NCBI GenBank assembly: GCA_016191985.1
Contig: JACPVB010000280.1
Location: 1-7,497 of the forward strand
Origin: Chloroflexota bacterium
GTDB lineage: Bacteria; Chloroflexota; Anaerolineae; Anaerolineales; Villigracilaceae
DNA length: 7,497 bases
Reading direction: 5' to 3'
The translations under genes were made by a program, and so were the position numbers. The notes under the pieces are model-generated. The model was not told the origin of the DNA. It searched no databases and saw nothing but the letters and a program-made list of their open reading frames with translations. Within the stretch, counting starts at the first letter, position 1. The number at the start of each line of letters is the position of its first letter. Below are positions 1 through 5,685 of the stretch, in pieces.

Positions 1-495
1 TCCAGAGATAAGCTAACTAAGGTAATGCATGGATATGAAGTTGAAAAAATAAATGTAACAGAAATTTACAATCAAATCTTTGGTTGCAATCTAATAAAAG
101 AAAAACATGAGCTTTCTGCAGAAGACGTAGTAATTATGAATATTGATAATATAGAGATATTAAAGAATAAAAGTTTTCCGCTGTTAAATAGGACTCTCAG
201 ACACACCTTGACATATCTTCATCTTAGGCTTTCTGTAGAGAAAAAGCTTGTTGACAAATTCTCTATCAACACCAAAAAACATGAAATGTTAAGTGCCATC
301 ATCCATAAATCTTTTGGCAGCAGCAACCCAGAAGATACTAGCAACAGAGTATTCTTGCTTTCAAGAAAAACATTATTAAATGAGTTTAATCATTTTGAGG
401 TTGATATGAACATTTTTCAACCTGCTATTGACATTACAGACACAGCATTAAAAAGAGAGCGTGATGAGATAATCAAATTCTTAGAAAGGCTATAA
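1..495 (+). CDS. C-terminal part of an unrecognised AT-rich gene (5' truncated by the window)
   Basis: The frame is open from base 1 through a TAA stop at 493-495, giving at least 164 residues. The first ATG in the window (25) has only a weak AAGG two bases upstream, so it is probably an internal Met of a longer protein. The visible protein is soluble-looking, rich in Lys, Ile, Asn and Glu, with no signal peptide or membrane segment. A mid region (about residues 52-78 from that Met, LLNRTLRHTLTYLHLRL) looks helical and amphipathic, and the C-terminus ends in a charged helix (KRERDEIIKFLERL). I do not recognise the family. Sampled lines are about 30 % GC against about 53 % in the amylase gene downstream, and codons favour A/T endings, which suggests horizontal acquisition. 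It could be the tail of a defence or mobile-element protein, but nothing seen proves that. Confidence 0.6.
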   Translation, partial: SRDKLTKVMHGYEVEKINVTEIYNQIFGCNLIKEKHELSAEDVVIMNIDNIEILKNKSFPLLNRTLRHTLTYLHLRLSVEKKLVDKFSINTKKHEMLSAIIHKSFGSSNPEDTSNRVFLLSRKTLLNEFNHFEVDMNIFQPAIDITDTALKRERDEIIKFLERL

Positions 496-585
496 GCAAA
501 TTTTGTTACCTTTAGAAAACTAGGACTTTCGGCCCGCTTATTCCTATGAGAATTGCGATTAAAATTCAAGTCAGATAAAACATTA

Positions 586-676
586 AGTGCGTCGCACCAA
601 ACAGGTTAGATTCTGCTTATTAACTAATAGAATCTCATCGATTGGATTCTGCTACTTAAGTCTGGTGCGACGCACT
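586..676. repeat. 91-bp stem-loop with perfect 14-bp inverted repeat
   Basis: AGTGCGTCGCACCA (586-599) is the exact reverse complement of TGGTGCGACGCACT (663-676). Each arm is itself almost a palindrome (GTGCG-N-CGCAC). The loop holds a second small inverted pair (AGATTCT 608-614 with AGAATCT 629-635) and a direct repeat GATTCTGCT (609-617 and 645-653). It sits where AT-rich sequence gives way to the GC-richer amylase region, so it may be the edge of an inserted segment, a MITE-like remnant, or a cis-acting hairpin in the amylase leader. The rest of the 496-717 spacer shows no gene and no convincing promoter. Confidence 0.75.
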
Positions 677-717
677 CCCGACCGCGACACAAAACAACAC
701 AGAGGAGAGAGAAGCAC

Positions 718-2052
718 ATGGGCGTCATGATGCAAACCTTCCATTGGGATTGTCCCAGGGAAGATAAAAAAGAATTCCAATGGTGGAACTACATTCACAG
801 TGAAATCCCCGCGCTGGCAAAGGCGGGCTTTACTTCGTTGTGGCTGCCGCCCATCCATAAGGCCGCTAATCTTTCTGGTCCCTCGATGGGCTATGACCCG
901 TACGATTATTATGACCTCGGCGAGTTTGACCAGAAGGGCAGAATCCCTACCTGGTTTGGCACGCGCTCGGAACTGGAGAAAGTCATTGCAAGCGCACACA
1001 GGCACGGGTTAAGTCTGATCGCGGATATTGTCATCAACCACAACAGCGGAGCGGATCTGCAGGAAATCAACCCCATCACGGGTCAACCGCGCTGGACGGT
1101 CTTCAATCCAAAAAGCGAAAAGTTCCCGCGCAATTGGGAGTCCTTTCACCCGAGCATGTACGAAAGTTGGGACGCGATGACCTTCGGCGATCTGCCCGAT
1201 CTTTCGCACCGCAACCCGTATGTGTATGCCGAGATCATGAAGCTCATGCGCTGGCTCATTGAAGAGATCGGCTTCGACGGCTTCCGTTATGACTTCGTCA
1301 AAGGCTACGGCGCGAACACCATCACCGCCATTCAAGAGTATCGTTACATGCGCGATGGCAAACCATTCGTCCCCTACGGCGTTGCGGAGTATTGGGACTC
1401 AGCCAGCAACACCTTGCATTGGGTCAACGAAGCGAACTTCTCCAACTCGAACCCAGTGGATGCTTTTGATTTTCCGTTGCGTGAGTTGCTCAAGAGCTTG
1501 TGCGATCAATACGGTTTCAGCCTAAAGACTTTGGTGAACGGCGATTCGATCTTGAAGGCGCAGCCGCAAAGCACCGTCACCTTCGTGGAGAATCACGACC
1601 TGCGCGATGAAGGCCGCCCCATCACCAACGACAAACTGCTGGCCTATTCCTACATCCTCACGCACGAGGGCTATCCCTGCGTGTTCTGGAAGGATTACTT
1701 CAATTACAACCTCGCCCTGCGCGATACGCCCAACGGCATCGATGCGCTGGTGGGGGCGCATGAAAAATATGCAGGCGGCAACACCTCCGTTCTTTATCTT
1801 TCGGATGATCTTTACATTATGCAGCGCGGCGGCTATGGCGATAAGCCCGGGCTGATCTACGTGCTCAATAACCGTGGCGACAACTGGCAGGGAGAATGGG
1901 TCAATACGCGATGGCCGAACGCCTCTTTCCAACCCGTTGCATGGTGGGGCAAAACCGACCTGTCTCGCCCCGTGAATCAATCCACAGGCCCCGATGGTCG
2001 CGGTCAATTCTTCGCGCCTGCGCGAGGGTATGCGGTGTATGTAGTGAAGTGA
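718..2052 (+). CDS. Cytoplasmic GH13 alpha-amylase, archaeal GH13_7-like
   Basis: This is a glycoside hydrolase family 13 enzyme of 444 residues, predicted to cut internal alpha-1,4 bonds of starch, glycogen or maltodextrin. The TIM-barrel begins almost at residue 1 (GVMMQTFHWD). MGYDPYDYYDLGEF is at 57-70. The four GH13 signatures are visible: DIVINH at 103-108; GFDGFRYDFVKGYGA at 185-199 with Arg190 and nucleophile Asp192; GVAEYWD at 221-227 with acid/base Glu224; FVENHD at 289-294 with Asp294. The C-terminal beta domain (about 375-444) ends GYAVYVVK. From memory the whole reads closest to Thermococcales amylases (FDYVKGYGA, GEYWD, DFPL), but here there is no signal peptide, so the enzyme should act inside the cell. 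ATG 718 is chosen because AGAGGAG (701-707) lies 10 bases upstream; Met4 and Met5 lie in a conserved strand. No partner gene adjoins it closely. All catalytic residues are present. Confidence 0.95.
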   Translation: MGVMMQTFHWDCPREDKKEFQWWNYIHSEIPALAKAGFTSLWLPPIHKAANLSGPSMGYDPYDYYDLGEFDQKGRIPTWFGTRSELEKVIASAHRHGLSLIADIVINHNSGADLQEINPITGQPRWTVFNPKSEKFPRNWESFHPSMYESWDAMTFGDLPDLSHRNPYVYAEIMKLMRWLIEEIGFDGFRYDFVKGYGANTITAIQEYRYMRDGKPFVPYGVAEYWDSASNTLHWVNEANFSNSNPVDAFDFPLRELLKSLCDQYGFSLKTLVNGDSILKAQPQSTVTFVENHDLRDEGRPITNDKLLAYSYILTHEGYPCVFWKDYFNYNLALRDTPNGIDALVGAHEKYAGGNTSVLYLSDDLYIMQRGGYGDKPGLIYVLNNRGDNWQGEWVNTRWPNASFQPVAWWGKTDLSRPVNQSTGPDGRGQFFAPARGYAVYVVK

Positions 2053-2187
2053 TGTCGTTGCGAGCCGCCGCTCTTGTCTTTTGGCGGCGAAGCAATCTCC
2101 ACATGAGTTGGAGGCTGCTCACCTGCACTGCAACAAACGAAGTGCGGCGCAAGTGTCGTCGGGCTAGCGCTCTCCTCGCAACGACAT
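2052..2187. mobile_element. 136-bp palindromic MITE/REPIN-like element, copy 1
   Basis: The ends are perfect 13-bp inverted repeats, ATGTCGTTGCGAG (2052-2064) and CTCGCAACGACAT (2175-2187). Inside are a GCCGCC/GGCGGC hairpin just after the left end and a second imperfect hairpin, AGCAATCTCCA (2091-2101) with TGGAGGCTGCT (2109-2119). A second copy with the same ends and inner plan is at 6438-6551. No ORF of its own is credible, so it would be non-autonomous. Its first base is the last base of the amylase TGA stop. It may act as a 3' hairpin that ends or protects the amylase mRNA. No clear target-site duplication is seen. Confidence 0.8.
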
Positions 2188-2197
2188 ATAATGCCCG

Positions 2198-2247
2198 CGG
2201 TCACAAATTGCGCTTTCCTACTCATGAAAAAGCGCAGTTTGTGACCG
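2198..2247. terminator. Strong 19-bp stem-loop downstream of the amylase
   Basis: The arms CGGTCACAAATTGCGCTTT (2198-2216) and AAAGCGCAGTTTGTGACCG (2229-2247) pair over 19 bases with one T/G wobble and a 12-base loop. CCCG (2194-2197) can also pair with CGGG (2251-2254) across a 3-base bulge. No run of T follows on either side, so it is not a classical intrinsic terminator. It may still stop or stabilise transcripts, or be another intergenic palindromic repeat. Confidence 0.55.
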
Positions 2248-2284
2248 TGACGGGTATAACATAGCAACTGATGTTACGCACTTC

Positions 2285-2385
2285 TGACCCCGTAGGGGTC
2301 AAATGATTATAGTTTTTGACATGGGTGCCCATTCAACCCCGAAGGGGTGTCATAGCTCACAACAACCATGCCATCCCTGCGGGAT
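2285..2385. repeat. Cluster of three short palindromes with 3-base loops
   Basis: Three small hairpins follow one another: TGACCCC-GTA-GGGGTCA (2285-2301), ACCCC-GAA-GGGGT (2336-2348) and ATCCC-TGC-GGGAT (2373-2385). Their centres are 49 and 37 bases apart. The linkers contain TGCCATC at 2369-2375, seen again at 2417-2423, suggesting decayed repeat units that run on to about 2423. From memory, similar hairpin clusters recur between genes in several environmental bacterial lineages. The remaining bases up to 2508 hold a 13-base motif TTCGGCAGGCTCA (2427-2439), which recurs inverted at 5607-5619, and no gene. Confidence 0.6.
2311..2337 (+). repeat. 27-bp direct repeat, copy upstream of the permease
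   Basis: The 27 bases here match 4200-4226 in the same orientation with one difference (G here, A there, at the 15th base). The unit starts AGTTTTTGACATGG and ends GCCCATTCAAC. Here it lies inside the palindrome cluster and its last bases run into the ACCCC-GAA-GGGGT hairpin. The two copies bracket the permease gene. Confidence 0.85.
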
Positions 2386-2414
2386 TTGGATTCCGTTCGC
2401 CCATTTTCTATAAT
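2386..2414 (+). promoter_or_regulatory. Candidate sigma-70-type promoter for the permease gene
   Basis: TTGGAT (2386-2391) and a perfect TATAAT (2409-2414) are separated by 17 bases, 94 bases upstream of ATG 2509. The -35 box is poor. The TATAAT may also simply belong to the decayed repeat unit it sits in, so this is a candidate only. Confidence 0.35.
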
Positions 2415-2508
2415 CCTGCCATCTGTTTCGGCAGGCTCAACACAGCGCCTTCGGGATTAGGCCGCGTAACGTGAGATAGCAAAACAAAAATCCACTCAGG
2501 AGTAACAA

Positions 2509-4146
2509 ATGTCCAATACCACCCCTCCCCCCGTACCATCCAAACCTAAAATGCACCCCGCCCTGCGCGCGTTGTTGGGATTGCTACTGCTCCTCCCCGC
2601 TTGCGCCTTATGTTCTTCCAATCTATTTTTATTGTCGTTCAACACCCTGCAGGGCAGTTTCCAAAAATTCTCCCTGCAAGGAGCTGGTGAATTCATCGGA
2701 TTGGTGAATTACCAAAACCTATTTGAGAACCCAGCCTTTATGGAATCGCTTGGGTTTACCGCCTTGCAGGTCGTGGTCCGCTTGCTGGCAGTCGCCATCC
2801 TGCCGCTGTTGTTGGCACAGGCAGTCAACACCTTCGGCAAAAGATTGAGCCTGGGCATACGCTTGCTGTTCACCCTGCCGCTGGCTTTCTTCGGCCCCGC
2901 GCTCGTGATGTATGGTCCCGCCTACATGCGCGATCTTTGGAATGAAACCTCCATCAAAGGCATCTTTCTGCTACTGGATGGAAGTGCGAGCCTTGCAGTT
3001 GCCTGTGGCATTGGGCTGATCATCTACTCCGCCGCCCTGCGCGGAGGGAACGAATCCAACGGAAGCCGCAAACCGCTCCTCATCACCTTGGCCGCCGCAC
3101 TCCTCGGGACAATTACATTTGCCCTGCAATCCTTCAACAACCTGACAAGCCTGATGCCAAACAGAGGCGCTCCCATTGGCTACTATCTCTACGTCACCGT
3201 GCGAAATGCACAAGGCGGTCTAACCTATTCCATTTCCCAAATCATGCTCTTCTTTGTTTCCATCCTCGGCATTGTTGCAACAGTGCTCATCCTCAGCAGC
3301 AAGCTACAGTTGAAACACGAACCGCAGAACGAAGTGGAAAGCCTTCCAACCACAAGCAACCTTTCCATTCCAGGCCGGGTTGCCATTGTCCTCGGCGGGA
3401 TTGCAGCCTTTGCAGTCACATTGCTTCCTTTGTTCATGAGCGTGACAAAAACACTTTCTTTCCCTGACGGGTTTTCCACCCTCGAATTCTCATCCATCCT
3501 TCGCATGTGGGGCGTCTCCATCCTGCCTCCGCTGTTGGTCATCCTGTTTATCCAACTCCCCGTTGCCTATCTCGGCGGACTCGCCATCGGCGTGGTGCGT
3601 CCTTTCGGGAAATCCAGCAACTGGCTGCTGTTGTTATTCAGTCCCTGGTTGTTCGTCACCTCGGTACCGCTTGCATTTGCCGCCTTCGAAAGCTTCCGCG
3701 CCATGGACTTGATCGACTCCCCAGTCGCATTGATACAACCCATCCTGTTGAGCGTGCCCATGCTCTTCATCCTCACTCTCTTCTTTAGCGGTCAACACCT
3801 CAAATGGCAGAAAGCCCGCGAAGAAGGGACTTCAACAGTGAGTGCTTTCATTAAACACTTAATCGCCCCATCCCTCCCGCTTGCCGCGCTCATGGCAGCC
3901 TTCTCGCTCCTCGCCGCCGCCCAAGACCTGTTCATGCCGCTTCTGACTGGTCTTACTGTTGAAAATCATACAGCCACCACGAGCGCCCTTATGTTTTCAG
4001 GAGGGTTCAATCCCGCTGGCACATCATCCATCATTGCGCTCTTTGGGCTGCCCCTCTTCATCTTCTTTTTTATCGTCTTCGCCGTGATGCAAGTCTTTTA
4101 TCTGAACCGTCTTGTACTTGTCAGCGCACCCAAAACTACAGAATGA
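2509..4146 (+). CDS. Fused MalF-MalG-like sugar ABC transporter permease, first half lacking its EAA loop
   Basis: This is a 545-residue membrane protein with about twelve hydrophobic segments (roughly 18-43, 80-107, 116-140, 158-176, 190-208, 240-262, 289-310, 333-360, 371-395, 405-425, 452-472, 505-532). The first half starts like MalF-type subunits (FIGLVNYQNLFENPAFMESLG, 62-82) and ends like them (GYYLYVTVRNAQGGLTYSIS, 224-243). The second half resembles MalG, with an EAA-like coupling loop at about 434-458 (QKAREEG, then AFIKHLIAPSLPL). In the first half the matching stretch (AALRGGNESNGSRKPLLITL, 175-194) is too short to hold an EAA loop. Typical MalF and MalG are separate proteins of about 300 residues each. 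The start has AGGAG (2498-2502) six bases upstream. No ATPase or binding protein is in view. It may be a working fused permease, a degenerate one, or a membrane protein with another role. The family call is good; substrate and activity are inference. Confidence 0.72.
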   Translation: MSNTTPPPVPSKPKMHPALRALLGLLLLLPACALCSSNLFLLSFNTLQGSFQKFSLQGAGEFIGLVNYQNLFENPAFMESLGFTALQVVVRLLAVAILPLLLAQAVNTFGKRLSLGIRLLFTLPLAFFGPALVMYGPAYMRDLWNETSIKGIFLLLDGSASLAVACGIGLIIYSAALRGGNESNGSRKPLLITLAAALLGTITFALQSFNNLTSLMPNRGAPIGYYLYVTVRNAQGGLTYSISQIMLFFVSILGIVATVLILSSKLQLKHEPQNEVESLPTTSNLSIPGRVAIVLGGIAAFAVTLLPLFMSVTKTLSFPDGFSTLEFSSILRMWGVSILPPLLVILFIQLPVAYLGGLAIGVVRPFGKSSNWLLLLFSPWLFVTSVPLAFAAFESFRAMDLIDSPVALIQPILLSVPMLFILTLFFSGQHLKWQKAREEGTSTVSAFIKHLIAPSLPLAALMAAFSLLAAAQDLFMPLLTGLTVENHTATTSALMFSGGFNPAGTSSIIALFGLPLFIFFFIVFAVMQVFYLNRLVLVSAPKTTE

Positions 4147-4158
4147 GAGAACCTATTC

Positions 4159-4200
4159 ATGACCGACATCCACGAACAACTCCGCGCATTGCTGGATAAA
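4159..4200 (+). pseudogene. Truncated 5' remnant of a yeaK-like gene
   Basis: Twelve bases after the permease stop, ATG 4159 opens MTDIHEQLRALLDK. This matches IHERLRALLDQ near the N-terminus of the intact YeaK-like protein encoded at 5003-5518. At DNA level 4168-4201 and the corresponding bases from 5040 share 25 of 34 positions. Similarity stops where the 27-bp repeat (4200-4226) begins. The frame then runs on through non-homologous sequence to TGA 4270-4272, giving a 37-codon ORF whose stop overlaps the next ATG (ATGA). I read it as a broken duplicate. The alternative is a short coupling peptide for the next gene; a weak GAGAGA lies upstream. Confidence 0.6.
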
Positions 4201-4226
4201 GTTTTTGACATGGATGCCCATTCAAC
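4200..4226 (+). repeat. 27-bp direct repeat, copy downstream of the permease
   Basis: This is the second copy of the unit at 2311-2337, with one mismatch. Unlike the first copy it lacks the adjoining hairpin: after AAC the sequence is TATGCGCC, not the CCCGAAGGGG seen there. Its left end marks the exact point where the yeaK-like remnant loses homology, which suggests it lies at a rearrangement junction. Confidence 0.85.
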
Positions 4227-4255
4227 TATGCGCCTCTTTTTCCTTTTGTTTAAGC

Positions 4256-4261
4256 TACAAT
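4256..4261 (+). promoter_or_regulatory. Candidate -10 box giving a near-leaderless transcript
   Basis: TACAAT lies only seven bases before ATG 4269, so transcription from it would start at or next to the start codon. No Shine-Dalgarno sequence lies in front of that ATG. The -35 region is unconvincing. Translational coupling through the ATGA overlap with the preceding small ORF is the rival explanation. Confidence 0.3.
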
Positions 4262-4268
4262 ACTTTCC

Positions 4269-4997
4269 ATGAAACCTCGATCATTGGCAGCAGCATGGCT
4301 TGGAACTTTGCTTTTTCTGGCGGGCGGATTTTTGGGATTGTCGCTTTCCGCGGCGGTGTTATGGGGCGAGGTCGAAGCGCGGGTTTATTCAAGCTACTCC
4401 GGCGATAGGAACTTGCAGTTGGAATGTCCATTGATGATTTCATCCGCCGAAACGGGAACGGTCAAAACTGAAATCATCAACCTTACCGAGAAAGAGATCA
4501 AGCCCGTTGTAAACGCGGAGATCAGCCAGGCAACCGCAGCGCGCAGGGAAAGCCAGACTTTTATTCTGGCGCCCGGAGAGCATGGAAAAGGTCAATGGCT
4601 TGTAAATTCTTCAGATGCAATCTTTAACAATTTGATTCTTGTCAATATTCTCCAGTCCCAATATAGCGATAATCCATCGCATTGGGGTTCCTGCGGCATT
4701 CTCTTATTCAGTCTCTTTGGGCTGACGGGTATGCAGACGTTTTATCTGGTCTTCGGCGGCAGCATCACGGGACTGCTGGTTGGCGGCGGGCTATGGGCCT
4801 ATGTCCGCTGGCCTCTGGGTCAGTTTGACCTGAATATTGCCCAGGCTGGCATCCTGCTGGCAGGGATAACCACTACCGCTTTGATCAGTTCCCTGCTGCG
4901 CTGGTGGGGATTGATCCTTTTCCTCGACGCCGTCAGCCTGCTCGTTATCGGAGTCATCTTTGTGGAATTTATTCTATTTCCAAAAAAAGAGAGTTGA
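4269..4997 (+). CDS. Unknown membrane protein with one extracytoplasmic domain
   Basis: I do not recognise this 242-residue protein. It has an N-terminal hydrophobic segment (about 8-33, signal anchor or first membrane helix), then a soluble region of about 100 residues (34-137) with alternating strands (TGTVKTEIINLTEKEIKPVV, LAPGEHGKGQWLV). That region resembles an immunoglobulin-like beta-sandwich, with Cys53 inside it. Four hydrophobic segments follow (about 139-160, 163-179, 190-208, 213-237), and the tail is FPKKES. The likely topology is a beta domain outside the membrane held by five helices. There is no Shine-Dalgarno site; the start overlaps the stop of a small upstream ORF as ATGA. 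The yeaK-like gene begins only five bases after its stop (TTG 5003), so the two are probably co-transcribed. Real gene: fairly sure. Function: unknown. Confidence 0.8.
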   Translation: MKPRSLAAAWLGTLLFLAGGFLGLSLSAAVLWGEVEARVYSSYSGDRNLQLECPLMISSAETGTVKTEIINLTEKEIKPVVNAEISQATAARRESQTFILAPGEHGKGQWLVNSSDAIFNNLILVNILQSQYSDNPSHWGSCGILLFSLFGLTGMQTFYLVFGGSITGLLVGGGLWAYVRWPLGQFDLNIAQAGILLAGITTTALISSLLRWWGLILFLDAVSLLVIGVIFVEFILFPKKES

Positions 4998-5002
4998 TCA
5001 AC

Positions 5003-5518
5003 TTGAACCCATCCATTCCCCACCCCGAATCCCCCATCAATATTCACGAACGTCTCCGCGCCCTGTTGGACCAGGAAGGTGCAACCTACCGCGTGATGGA
5101 ACATGAAGCCGAAGGCCGCACGGAGTTCATTGCCAGGATCCGTGGCAACCGCATCGAGCAGGCTATCAAGTCCATTGTGGTGATGGTGCGTTTTGGGAAG
5201 AAGGAAACCCGCTACTGCCTGGCCAACGTCCCCGGCGATTGCCGCATCGACCTGAACGCGGTGCGGGATCATTTCGGCGGCACAAAGTCCGCTTTTGCTC
5301 CGCGCGAAAAAGCCGAAGCGTTGACCGGATGTGTGATCGGGTCGATCCCTCCCTTTTCGTTCAACGAGCAACTGCCCGTACTGGCCGATCCGCTTATCAA
5401 AGAGAATGAAGAAGTTGTATTCAATGCGGGCAGTCTCGAAAAATCCATCTTTATGAAAATGGAAGATTATGTCCGCATTGTGAAGCCGCAAATGGTAAAG
5501 ATCGCCCTGCGGGAATAG
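5003..5518 (+). CDS. YeaK/ProXp-type trans-editing aminoacyl-tRNA deacylase (YbaK/ProRS-INS domain)
   Basis: This is a free-standing member of the prolyl-tRNA synthetase insertion (INS/YbaK) superfamily, whose members hydrolyse wrongly charged aminoacyl-tRNAs in the cytoplasm. From the TTG at 5003 it has 171 residues, usual for the family. It aligns along its length with remembered E. coli YeaK: IHERLRALLDQEGATYRVMEH (14-34), the conserved Lys56 in QAIKSIVV, GGTKSAFA (92-99), LTGCVIGSIPPFSF (107-120), ADPL (128-131), VVFNAGSLEKSI (138-149) and DYVRI (155-159). YeaK-like proteins have been linked to Ser/Thr mischarging, but I cannot assign the substrate here. No ATG precedes the conserved N-terminus close enough; TTG 5003 has GAGAG (4989-4993) nine bases upstream, while TTG 4994 is too close to it. 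It is probably in an operon with the membrane protein just upstream. A broken relative lies at 4159. Confidence 0.9.
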   Translation: MNPSIPHPESPINIHERLRALLDQEGATYRVMEHEAEGRTEFIARIRGNRIEQAIKSIVVMVRFGKKETRYCLANVPGDCRIDLNAVRDHFGGTKSAFAPREKAEALTGCVIGSIPPFSFNEQLPVLADPLIKENEEVVFNAGSLEKSIFMKMEDYVRIVKPQMVKIALRE

Positions 5519-5657
5519 TTTCTTAAGTACACGGATTTGACGGATCACACGGTCAGACACGGATTTTTTAATGGTTTTTTTCCGTGAGAATCCGTAAAAC
5601 TTGTACTGAGCCTGCCGAAGTATCAGTGTCGTCCGTGTTCAAAAATGACTTAAGAAA
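5519..5657. repeat. 139-bp nested palindromic intergenic element
   Basis: It begins directly after the yeaK-like stop. Outer arms TTTCTTAAGT (5519-5528) and ACTTAAGAAA (5648-5657) are exact inverted repeats. They continue as ACACGGA (5529-5535) with TCCGTGT (5632-5638). An inner hairpin pairs CACGGA (5558-5563) with TCCGTG (5581-5586), and ACGGATT (5559-5565) can pair instead with AATCCGT (5589-5595). The unit ACGGAT recurs several times. TGAGCCTGCCGAA (5607-5619) is the inverse of 2427-2439. It may end the upstream transcript, although no T-run follows a stem. Confidence 0.7.
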
Positions 5658-5671
5658 CGCTTTCTGAATCT

Positions 5672-5681
5672 TTTAGAGGTG
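5672..5681 (+). promoter_or_regulatory. Conserved Shine-Dalgarno leader of the first DUF3592 gene
   Basis: TTTAGAGGTG ends four bases before ATG 5686. The AGAGGTG part is complementary to the 16S rRNA 3' end and fixes the start. The same ten bases at the same spacing precede the other two paralogues. Confidence 0.85.
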
Positions 5682-5685
5682 CCTC

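Noticed and set aside
1522..2007. 161-aa open frame on the minus strand inside the amylase
   Set aside because: It is antisense to an intact GH13 gene with all catalytic motifs, and its translation has no recognisable domain.
1896..2267. Open frames on both strands over the amylase end and the TIR element
   Set aside because: They run through the inverted repeats and are rich in Arg, Cys and Trp. They arise from GC-rich palindromic DNA, with no domain or convincing ribosome site.
2316..2344. Promoter with TTGACA in the 27-bp repeat
   Set aside because: TTGACA is perfect in both copies (2316-2321, 4205-4210), but no acceptable -10 box lies 16-18 bases downstream of either.
718..4146. Amylase and permease as one maltodextrin operon
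   Set aside because: A 456-base spacer with a mobile-type element, a strong hairpin and a candidate promoter separates them, so co-transcription is not supported.
4904..5002. Longer yeaK start at ATG 4904
   Set aside because: It would overlap the upstream gene by 94 bases and add an Arg-rich tail unlike the family. TTG 5003 with GAGAG nine bases upstream fits better.
4820..5560. 246-aa minus-strand frame opposite the membrane protein and yeaK
   Set aside because: The plus strand encodes a clear YeaK-family protein over the same bases, so the antisense frame is a shadow despite its length.
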